Below the pieces are notes generated by a model, which was not told where the DNA came from, ran no database searches, and saw nothing but the letters and a program-made list of their open reading frames with translations. This document shows, one piece after another, positions 23,564 to 33,023 of a stretch of 64,000 nucleotides of DNA. Position 1 is the first letter of the stretch. Each line of letters opens with the position of its first letter. The DNA comes from Aquila chrysaetos chrysaetos (lineage: Eukaryota; Chordata; Aves; Accipitriformes; Accipitridae). The stretch covers positions 51,834,505-51,898,504 of the forward strand of contig NC_044009.1 of the NCBI RefSeq assembly GCF_900496995.4. The letters run 5' to 3'. The position numbers and the translations under genes were made by a program.

Positions 23564-26500
23564 CTATTGAGGAAAGGAAAACAAACTCCTATTACACATC
23601 AGCTGTTGCATGTACATCTAAAGGAACTCACAGATACTAGAAATAAACATATCCTTGATCAGATATGGCTAGGATCTTTGATTACATTTTAAGACTTTGG
23701 ACAGTGTGGTATATTTCTGTCACTGAAAATAGCAGGAGTTCAGAACTCTGTCATACACTACGGAGTTCAATAGGCAATGCACCTAGCCTCCTGAACTGGT
23801 GTGTCCCACACACTGGATTTGGGGATCGCTGATGACTCTAGACAGCATCACTCCGTAAAAATCCATGCCAATACATAATACACACCTGCAAAGAATGCTG
23901 TTGTATCTCATAAAGGCACACACTCCAGTCAATGCTTTAATTATAAAGGCCTGATTATATACACAATACTGACTTGATTACAATCTATTCATTCAAAGCA
24001 GAAGACAATTTCAGTGAGAATATGATGAGCAAGCAGACTAGTGTTACCGGAAAAGAAGTCATCATTTGGGTTGAATGAATGAATGAAAAAAAAATGAATG
24101 AGCAAATGTTTCATAGAACAAGAAGGGTCTCTGCTGAGACTATCAACACGGCCTCTCATTAGGGATGAATATGACAGTGCTTTGTGACTTGGAAAAACGT
24201 TGTTGTGTTTACTATTAACCTACTTCACTTCACAAACAATTCAGTATTTGCCTCCCGTCTAGCACAGACATTATGGTAAGTAATGATATAATTTGATCAA
24301 GGAAAGACATGCACACTCTTTTAAAATAAATTATAGCTTTCACACTGCAAAACCTAAGATTATAAGCAAAGCGCCGTATTGCAGATTCACACTTACTATT
24401 AAGTTCCACAAAGTGTATGACACAAAAGCTTCTGCAGTCCTCAGAACTGAAAATTCTGCCCATATCTCATATTTCCCACATATCTGTTCTATTTAGCGGT
24501 TAGCCTGGACTAGATTCTTTTACCTGAAACTTTTCCAAGTGTACGTCGGTGTCTGGGGAAACAGAAAGCCTATAGCACCTTCCGTTTACAAAGAAAGGAT
24601 ATTTAGTACATCTTGCCAAGCCATTAGCTGCTGTAATGGAGAATGAGAAAAAGAGGAGTAAGAGTAATATAATCTAAAATGCATTTTGTAAGCATATCAA
24701 AGAACAGACTAATTTTTCTTATATGGATTTGGAAACTAATATATGATAGCACACTTGTAGATTCTTCATATGCATTTTGCAAAAAGTTTATTTGGCATTT
24801 CCAAAAAAGCAAAATCCTTAAATATCCACAAAAGCTTCTGAAATAAATCTAAAGCAGCTGCTCTAAATGGATGTGGCTCCACTGATCTTCATCAAATTTC
24901 ATACAGTTGGGCAATCTGAATGCCTGTCTAACTTCATTGTCATGAAACAAGAGCTTAAATCAAACACATTTTCCTAATTTTCTTTTTGCAATATGTGTCC
25001 AGCAATGCAAAGAAAAAATAGGGGTTTGACAAAGTTAAGAAAGAAAGAAAGCTCACAAACTGCATATCAGGTCATGTTTGATCAAAAAGGAATATGATGA
25101 AATACTGCTTTATTTACAGATGTGTGGGTGAACCCACATCTTTTCCTGATCTACTTAACTCTCTGTGGGAAGAATTTGCTACATTCAGTGGTTAAGTAAA
25201 CACAAAATGTAATATGGAATGGAATGTGACACAGAATGGACAATATGGCCTGTACATCTACCTAACGAAGTATTACATACTATACCTCCAGGTCTGAGGA
25301 ATGTAATAACAGCTGTTCTAGACTGCTTGTCATAGTTCACATTTTCTACTTCTCCTCCTCCCTGTTCAGATTTGTAGAAAGTCAGCTCTAATTTGTCTCT
25401 CATCCAGTCTTCAGGAATGGATAGCTCAGGTACTTCTGAAACATTGATCTTCTTTCCAGAAATAGTAACATGAAGCTAAAAAAATTAATTTTTTGTGAAC
25501 TTTGTAACTGAAAACACCCAAAAAACTGAACTTAAAGCTTTTTAAGTACTGCAAGTTCATATCTTTACAGTTTCATATCTCAGTTGATTACCTCAAACTT
25601 GACTCCCATTTCAAGTGCAAAAGGCTTGACTCTCACATCTGCTATTTTGCTGTCCAGGTTCACAGCATGCTTACCCATTTTTATCAGTCTCTGGGCAACT
25701 AAGGAAAATCACAAGTTTTCAGATATGAAAAGCCTTGTTTAATCATTATAAAACCAAAACTATTCCCCACTCTCTTAAGGAAAATCTCCTTTTGCATCAA
25801 TAAAGAAGAAATAAATAACAGTTAGGCAACCAGATCCCACTACCCCTGTCTTCAGGCATGTCTACTTCCATAAAATCTCAGTGGTTATAGGCAACAGTTA
25901 AAATATCATACTATCTTTAGAGTAGTACAGAAAATATCCTTGGATAAAAACTACACATCGCTACCAGGTGCAGAGAACGCCTATTAGCAATGTTAGATTT
26001 TAGCTGAAAGAAATGAATCAGACACTAGTTTTGTATCTGGAATATACTTGCGTAACTGAGCCACCCACCAAGCAGGCCCAGCCAGACTGCCTGCAGGCTC
26101 CTTGCAGGCAGGCACCAGGCTGTCCCAACAGCAAGCATCTCAGTGGGAAGCAGGCAAGTTACAGACTGCACCATCCCTCTGTCGTCTCAGATCTACCCAT
26201 CATCTGACGTGTACACTTAACCAACGTAACTGCTGTCAGAATAAGGTACTGCCCAGAGTAAAGAAAATAACCAAATTCTGCTGTCAAAACATTTTGACTC
26301 ATTCTTGACAATACTCTGTGAGGTAGAAACATATTCCCAATGTCAAACACCAAGCATTGTTTGTATTAGCTGGGAGCAGAAATCTGGTAATCCAACAAAA
26401 ACATGCAGAGTGCTTGCAAGAATTTTTCTTCTACTGATTGGTATCATAATAGTGAAAGGTTCTCTGTATATTCTTTCTTTGGCTGTTGTTGATTTTTTTT

Positions 26501-29500
26501 TTTTTCCCAAAATGTTTATGTACATCTTTTTCCTTTGGCAATGAAATACAACAGAGACATTAATTTTATACATAAAATATGTGTCATACCTTCTTCATCT
26601 TCAAAAGTAAGCAGTGCCTGGTTTTGATTCAGTCTGAATGGGAGTTTTGTAGTTACACCAAAAACACAGTGAGTATTCATATCTGCATAGTCATTCTTCA
26701 TTTCTTCCATGTGACTGAACTTCATTTTCATTTCTGCTACCTGTTTTTTAATCTAATATTTTAGAATCAAGATAGGAAAAAAAATCATTTCTGTAATTTA
26801 TTGCAGAACAGAAAAATGAATGGTAGTCTTTCCTTGAAGTGCTACCTGTATTTTGGTCTTTTTAAGTTTAATAGTCAGATTGAAGTCATGGCTCATTAAA
26901 CAGGTAGAACTCATCTAACTAAACTGACTAGTTGTACTTTTCTATTCCTGGGATTTTTGTCAATGAGGTGGGTTTTTTTTTTTCCCCTTTGATTAACTTT
27001 GAACTTAAACTGACTGTACACAGTAAAAATTCAATTGAAGTCCACAGGGATTTCCACCTGCAGAAGTAGAATACTTTTGGTGTCTAAAATTTGCAAAATT
27101 CAAGTATCGGAGTCACTTGTGTTGCCATTTACTCTTGCCTAATTGCATCACTGCTCTACAGCAATGGGAAGTCTGCTAATGAACAGCCTTGTTTGTTGCC
27201 ATCTTAGTAAAATAGGTAAGAATATCCACGTATTTTATAACTAGGATAGATTAAAACTGTTCATGAAAACATTGGTTGGGAAAGGCTGCTCTGATAGACT
27301 TGAGGGAGTTTCAGAGAACTCTTTTTTCCCCTTTACGTAACTATTTCAAAATAAAACCCTGTGTAGAAGAAAAATACTGTTTGTGTCAAGATAAAATAAC
27401 CAGAGTAATTAAAGCATTCCTGCCACCTATCTTCAAAACCAGCATCTTATCTGTGAGCCTCCTTTCTTTCCTCTGCTGCCAACGGAAAGAGAGAGACTTC
27501 CTAAAGATAATTCAGACACTGGGTGTAGCTCCCTGTTCATACTGAATCTCCTTCTAGAGGAGCCTTGCCCTGTCCAATGACTGCATAGGAAATTTAGGAG
27601 GCTGGACTTAACTGACATCTCCTAAAATGAGAAATGTAATTTAGAAAGCTAAAGCTAGTATTGTAACATTGTTATCATTAAACAAGGTAACACTTGGATA
27701 GAATTTCAAGCTCTGTATAAACACATTATCTTGCCAGGTAAAATAAGAAAATAAAACTTCATGCTGTATTTTATATTGAAATGAGTAGAGGTTCAAATGC
27801 TGAACAACTGGCCCCAGTGGCCTAGAACTGGCAAAATAAAAGTGTGCCCCTCTAAAAGACAAATTGCAAAATATTTCAAACTTTACCTGACCATCCCGTG
27901 AAAGCCCTGAACTACATTTTGCAAGGTCTTCTTTGAGCTTTTCAATCTCTCTCTTCAGCTCAGCATTTTCTTCAATTAGTACATGGAGTTCTCTCTACAG
28001 CCCAAAAAGTATTAAATGCAAAATTAAACACATAGAAGACACAAATGTATTTCAGCAAAATCTGCAGACATCAGAAACTGTTTCAACTTTTAATTATTCT
28101 ACATGACAGCTGTGCACGATGCATTTTTTGCATAGCTTTAACCATCCACAAGGTAAATTCACTCACTGAGGAACAGTTTCAGTCAAAGTAAATTACAGTA
28201 AGAGGGTTTTTGAAGAGATGCATTAGTGTTTCCAAGCACCAAGTGTACCATAAATTGCACAGCACTTTCCATAGTTATGTCAGTTCCTTATACATGCAAG
28301 GTCAGAGCCTATGTCAACACATAAACATTTTATTTTTTTATACCATGTGTGATCTTAGTAACTGTTTTTCCCTTTTCTGAAAAGTTTACCAGGTAAGGGC
28401 AGTTTCTAACAAACTGCTACTCTTCCCTCTTTATACTTCAGCAAGGAAGAGGGAACACCTCTTCTACCTCCTCTTCTACCTCCTATTTGCTACATACTTC
28501 CTCCACACCAGTGAATCCTAAATGGGCATAAAGCCTATGTAACTAAATCCAGTACTTCCTGGACAGGGTACACAACAGAATGAGAAGGAAACACAGCAGA
28601 TATAGTCAGCTCCAGCCATCCACAATTAGAAGATGGCTCCTTTAACGTCATTAACCACTTGAGACATTTAGACCAGTTCCCATCAGCTGAAGATAATGTA
28701 AAACAAAAGCTAGATGATGATAATGACCTCTTTTGGGTATAAAAGCCAAACACTTATGACTGGAGAACCAAAACCAACTTTCGGAAAATCTCGTGCCAAC
28801 CTGAATGTACTTAACCTATTAATTATATTTTAATAGCTTGTAATATTGAAGCCATAACTTGTCATCAGTGATTTACAGGCCAAACCAAACTTCACTGAAA
28901 CCACCTCCTTGACAGCTTATGAAAACTTATCCTATTACTGTACCAATGACTGCACATGGCATATTGAGGTAATGAACCAATTAGTTCTAGGACCAACTAG
29001 TTCTAGAGAGAGGAGGCCTCTTCAAACAGGTTCTGTCTCTTGCCCAGCTCATTGTCACTTAAGAAATGCTAACCCCTTGGGTGCTGTAACATCTTCTAAG
29101 ACGGGCTGGGAGTTGACAAAGCAGTAGAATCAATCCATTCAATTTTATCTGCATCACGCAAAACTGAAACCCGTCTGTTACTGGAGAATCTTGGAAGAGG
29201 AAGACTGGTTTTGTCAGTCTTCATCTTCTATACAAAACAGGTCTCAGTTTTACTTTCACTCTTCCAACATTGCCATAAGACTTATTTTATTGCACTGATT
29301 CTTAATCTGCCACTGGAAAATTATGTGTAGAACGTTCTAGTCATACAGTCTGCAAACCAGTAAAGCCATTTAAACTGAAAAGGAAATATTACTCTTATTT
29401 TTTCTAATCAACACCTCCTTCACAACTCCCCAAATACTAACAGTTATGAGTAAGCCTTCTCCATACCTCATGGGTCTCCCTAGACATAATTATGTTCTTA

Positions 29501-31623
29501 TGCTGTTTCTCTTGAAAGTCCTTTAGCTTTATCAGCTCCTCCTCTGCTTTAACACACTCTTCATCAGCACTTACTTTACAGAGAAAAAGGTCAGCTTTTG
29601 CTTTTTCAGCTTTTTCAACTCTTTCCTGGATAGTAAAAAGAAAAAGACTTTTAAATTCTTTTTTCTTCCACGGGAACAAACAAAACCTTAAGTAAGGCCT
29701 TTATTTATTTTTAACACTTTGGCTAAATATTTTTCTTAGACTTACAAGTGTAGTTACCACCGAGATCAACACAAGCATGTACCACTGAAGAATAGAGGAC
29801 AAGTTAGACAAACATGCTACGATTGGGGGAAAGTTGATTTGGTTTTAGAAGGCTGGACTAAAGGTCTTCCAAGTATCTTTCAGCTAATTTCCATGATTCT
29901 ATGTACTTTGTAGAACTTGCCTTCCATTTCTTCAGTTCTCCCGCAAGTCTTTCCATCTCATCTTTTGATGTGCCAAAAGGGTCAGGGGTTGCCATACTCT
30001 GGAGAGAAAAGAAGAGGCACACACAGGTTTTCCCCTCCACTAGGCAATAACTGAGACACTTCAAACAATTCAAATGAATCTTCAAAGTAAAAATAAACCC
30101 TCTGCAGCTGGATGAAGCGTTTTGCCATGGTAGTTTTCAATGTATGTCCGTTAATGAAAGTCCAATGTATTTTGCCTGTGTGCCCATTTGCTGTTTTTCT
30201 CCAGTTACGCAGGCCAGACATGCGGTGAGTCAAACATTTTGAGAGACCAATTATATTTCGTAATTAAACCTTCCTATCTGCATGCCAGAGAATAGCATAT
30301 ACCACATAATTTTTAAAAAATGCATTCAGACACTTAGGCCAAATCATTGAACTATTTCAATGGCTGGACAGGACAAAAATCTAAGAAAATGGATCCTGGT
30401 CAGTAATCATTATTTGCTAACTATCCAACTGAAAATATTCACAGGCTAGTATTCTGATAAATAATAAAAGCAAGCTGTCTCTATATTCTTCCATAGGGAT
30501 CTAAGCCCCTCAAACCCACAAATGTTTATCTGTATGCTTTCTCAGCAGTTCCTCTAAGAGAATGTATAAAAAATATACAGGCCTAATGAGGAAAAAATTT
30601 CAAGACCCGATGCTTCAAAGCTCAGGGAGATTGGACAATAAAAGGTAACAACAAGCGGGAGGAAGGTGATAAAAGAAGCATTTCAGAATTTAAGTACTTC
30701 AGGGCAGAAGTTCACGAGCATGGGAAAACTACAACTGGATAAAGCCCAAGAAGACAGACAATCTTCTCTGTTCTGTTTTGTTTCTATGGCTGCAATATTC
30801 TGCAGAAAAGAAAAAAAAAATCCAAAGAGACCCGCTGAAGCATTCCCTCCCTTTTACTTAAGATTACATAAAACTTGAATGTGAACCATAAAATTTAGGC
30901 ATGGAAAAGATCTAAATTAGATAATCTTGTCAACTCTCTTGGTAATGCTGGGTATTTCCTAAAAACAATAAAATATAAAATAATTTTTTCCACTATTTTG
31001 TTCAGTTTCAAATGCCTATTAAGCAACAGGGAAATCCCCATCTGCATATAACTTAAAACCAGAAAAAAAATTCCTTTGCTCAAGGGATTGAGTGCAGGAA
31101 AGTAGAAGCATGCACCTGCCACAGCTGGAAGCTGATAAGAAAGGTTGCCTCTTTTTTTACTGAAAAATGGTCTAAGACAACAGTTTCCAACCTGAAAGAA
31201 GGAAAAAAATAACAAGGAAAACACAAGAAATCCCAGGGAAAGCCCCATCAAACTACTTGCCGCACTGCAGGAACTGAATCAAGGGAGGCACCAGGAAAAA
31301 GGAAATTCCCCTAAGAAACCTCCACAGAGACAGATGAGCAAGCGAGGTAGGACAGGAAAATTCTAACAGAATCTTTAATGCAGACACTTTGGAATGGGAC
31401 TCTCCCTATGGCAACAGGAGGCGGGAATGAGGAATGTGCAAGGTATTAAAGGATGGAAGAAGATGAGACAAGAAGTTTCAGAAGAACTGTCCTAGCAGTC
31501 CTACCACAAACCTTCATTCAGAAATACTGTTGTCAAATACAGATTTTTTTTCCAGGCAGCACATGAGGAAATACTCACAAAACCATTATCTTTTAAAGAT
31601 AGCGGGGGACTTGTAAAATCCAT
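23375..31623 (-). CDS. NMI: N-myc and STAT interactor, nine coding exons
   Basis: Interferon-inducible cytosolic adaptor of the NMI/IFI35 family, known in mammals to bind STATs and Myc-family proteins and to pair with IFI35. Exons in transcript order are 31623-31579, 29998-29921, 29625-29467, 27994-27887, 26740-26590, 25698-25592, 25475-25286, 24630-24524 and 23563-23375. All phases agree and the TAG stop is at 23377-23375, giving 377 residues. Residues ~25-140 form a charged coiled coil. Then follow two NID (RRM-like) domains, roughly residues 168-265 and 270-377. Key blocks are QALLTFEDEE, MRDKLELTFYKSEQGGGEVE, AVITFLRPG and the C-terminal HFQKPSNSGGEIEKI. The human protein is 307 residues, the excess being mainly in the N-terminal coiled coil. 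The second exon ends in a GC donor. An alternative start at the MATPDPF Met in that exon would give 361 residues. Confidence 0.96.
24524..24630 (-). CDS. NMI: NMI exon 8, second NID
   Basis: The acceptor is CTCCATTACAG|CAGCTAATG and the donor is TTTCAG|GTAAAAG. It encodes 36 residues, with YPFFVNGRCYRLSVSPDTD matching human YPLYINQTCHRVTVSPYTE. Confidence 0.94.
25286..25475 (-). CDS. NMI: NMI exon 7, NID core
   Basis: The acceptor is AATTTTTTTAG|CTTCATG and the donor is CCTGGAG|GTATAG. It encodes 63 residues including SGKKINVSEVPEL, MRDKLELTFYKSEQGGGEVE and SRTAVITFLRPG, all closely matching human NMI. It ends in phase 1. Confidence 0.97.
25592..25698 (-). CDS. NMI: NMI exon 6, first NID
   Basis: The acceptor is GATTTTCCTTAG|TTGCCC and the donor is TTTGAG|GTAATC. 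It completes a split Val and encodes VAQRLIKMGKHAVNL through VKPFALEMGVKFE, matching human residues around VNLEVTAKPVPLNSGVRFQ. It ends in phase 0. Confidence 0.95.
26590..26740 (-). CDS. NMI: NMI exon 5, start of first NID
   Basis: The acceptor is TTTTTTAAAAAACAG|GTAGCAG and the donor is GAAGAAG|GTATGA, with an end in phase 1. It encodes 50 residues including KMKFSHM, matching human KMKFLSV, and NQALLTFEDEE, matching human GQALITFEKEE. Confidence 0.95.
27887..27994 (-). CDS. NMI: NMI coiled-coil exon 4
   Basis: The acceptor is GGGCTGTAG|AGAGAAC and the donor is GGTCAG|GTAAAG, phase 0 at both ends. It encodes 36 residues (RELHVLIEENAELKREIEKL, then KEDLAKCSSGLSRDGQ). This resembles the human segment that ends in a leucine-rich coiled coil. 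Confidence 0.93.
29467..29625 (-). CDS. NMI: NMI coiled-coil exon 3
   Basis: The acceptor is TTACTATCCAG|GAAAGAG and the donor is CATGAG|GTATGG. It is phase 0 at both ends and encodes 53 residues starting ERVEKAEKAKADLFL and ending SRETHE. The residues are heptad-like, rich in K and E, with no proline. As a symmetric exon it could be skipped without a frameshift. Confidence 0.9.
29850..29904 (+). mobile_element. CR1 LINE 3' tail in NMI intron
   Basis: GGCTGGACTAAAGGTCTTCC followed by CCATGATTCTATG resembles the last ~55 bases of avian CR1. It lies antisense to NMI, and its 3' end is only about 16 bases from the exon 2 donor. Confidence 0.65.
29921..29998 (-). CDS. NMI: NMI exon 2 (coding), GC donor
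   Basis: The acceptor is TTTTCTCTCCAG|AGTATG. It encodes 26 residues, SMATPDPFGTSKDEMERLAG through ELKKWK. The 3' end is AAATGGAAG|GCAAGT, the consensus form of a GC-AG intron; the only nearby GT alternative (GGCAA|GTTCTA) is poor and breaks the phase. Reading on would add about 18 residues and stop inside a CR1 tail. Confidence 0.82.
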
Positions 31624-31629
31624 TGAAAC
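31579..31629 (-). CDS. NMI: NMI first coding exon with start codon
   Basis: The acceptor is TTTTCCCTCAG|GTTTCA and the donor is GGTTTT|GTGAGT. After six untranslated bases (31629-31624) the ATG at 31623-31621 encodes MDFTSPPLSLKDNGF, ending in phase 0. The +4 G is favourable and the -3 base is not. No similarity to the human N-terminus is obvious, so the start is less certain than the body of the gene. Confidence 0.7.
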
Positions 31630-31989
31630 CTGAGGGAAAAGGAAAAAAAATTACAACATTGTGCGTATTGGCTTTTTTTTGCAGCAGAACAGAATACCAG
31701 AAAGGAATACCAGAAGCTGTGTTGAGCTAAAAGAATTTTTAAATGTAAATGTTCTATCATTTTATAGGCAAAAGTGATATGTATTGGATATCTGAAGCCT
31801 CCTTCCTTACTGAGCATAAAAGCCAGAGACATATGTGAGGAATTCTGTATTGCACAACTTAATTTTTCTGTCCTGAAACTTATGTACTTACCTTTACACT
31901 ACTTTTGTAATGTTACACACATGCTTAACATCCTGTATGTTCTGTGCTTCAGAGAGATAACTCTTAATCCTGCTTAACACAAATGAAAA

Positions 31990-32110
31990 CATTTCCTTTA
32001 CACAGCAGACAATGTAAAATCTGGAATCCGTTGCCGCAATGTTTTGTAGAGGCAGATAAAAAGGAATTTAGATAAGGTCATGGGCCACTGATCCAGAAAC
32101 AGACGCTAAG
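31990..32110 (+). mobile_element. Old CR1 fragment in NMI first intron
   Basis: The run TTTACACAGCAGACAATGTA, then CTGGAATCCGTTGCCGCAAT, then GGCAGATAAAAAGGAATTTA resembles the end of CR1 ORF2 ('...WNSLP...'), strongly diverged. The copy may continue to about 32290. Confidence 0.6.
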
Positions 32111-32792
32111 GCGCACAGATTCCCAAGCAAATCTAACCTGTGGATGCCGGGGCAGCGCAAGGGCTTCGCACCACGGGTTAGACACCGTCTAAGCAGTGTC
32201 GTCTACCAACTGTCAAGACCTGAGCAGCTGGCAGCCCAGCATCCTGACCCGGCTGGACATTTCCAATGCTCTCACCTGGAAATCCTGAGCTTGGCTTTTA
32301 CCCGACACCACCGCACCTGTTGCATTCAAGAAGGAGGCTTGAAATGGAGGCCGTCTCTGGTTAATGATCCAGGAATCCCCTTCTGATTTGCGTTCAGTCA
32401 CCAAAATTTACTGACTTACCTACCGATTCTTGATTTAGAAAAGCGAAAGCAGCGTAACTGATAAAACATCTTCCCTTGGTTTCTCCACAGGACGGCCCAG
32501 CCTGCAGCTACCAGGCCAGCCTCGTCCACTCCGCCATGCCTTCCCTCATGGTCCGGGGGACCGAAAAGGCGGCTGGCGCCCGCGCTCGGAGCTCTACCAG
32601 CCCAACCGCCGGCGCTAGCCCCTCACCTCCCGGGCTGAGACCAGGGACCGCGTCCCAGCTCCCCCCCTCCAGCCACCCCCCGAGGCCGAACGCCACCAAG
32701 AGCCCGAGGCTCGCTGCCCGGCGAGGACCGACGGGCACCGGGGCGGGAGACGAAGCGGCCTGAGGACGCAAGCCGGGGCTCACACAACTTAC

Positions 32793-32870
32793 AGAAGCCG
32801 CGGGTCCCCGCGGAGGCAGCCGGGCTCCCCACGACCCCTCCGAAATCACCTCCCCGCCGAGACCGGCGCC
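32793..32870 (-). other. NMI: Probable noncoding first exon of NMI
   Basis: On the minus strand the segment ends at the donor GCGGCTTCT|GTAAGTTG (exon end 32793), 84 bases downstream of the ISRE, and would join the exon that holds the ATG at 31623. The transcription start is approximate. An alternative donor (CGGGAG|GTGAGG) lies near 32627. Confidence 0.55.
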
Positions 32871-32876
32871 GCCCGC

Positions 32877-32892
32877 TTTCGCTTTCGCTTTC
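32877..32892 (-). promoter_or_regulatory. ISRE / IRF site in NMI promoter
   Basis: On the minus strand it reads GAAAGCGAAAGCGAAA, three perfect units spaced by GC, matching the IRF consensus GAAASYGAAA twice over. It contains CpGs. NMI is a known interferon-stimulated gene in mammals. Confidence 0.9.
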
Positions 32893-33014
32893 CCGCGGGG
32901 CGGAGGAGGAGCTGGCGGGTCCCCCGGTCTCCCTTCCTCCCCCCGCCCGCGATCCTGTCGCACTTTGCGGGGGGGGGGGGAAAGCCCCGGTCCCCGCGGA
33001 GGCCGCCGCTCCTT

Positions 33015-33023
33015 TTCCTCGAA
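33015..33023. promoter_or_regulatory. GAS-like STAT site upstream of NMI
   Basis: TTCCTCGAA fits the palindromic STAT1 pattern TTCNNNGAA and lies 120-150 bases upstream of the ISRE. A short motif like this can occur by chance. Confidence 0.4.
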
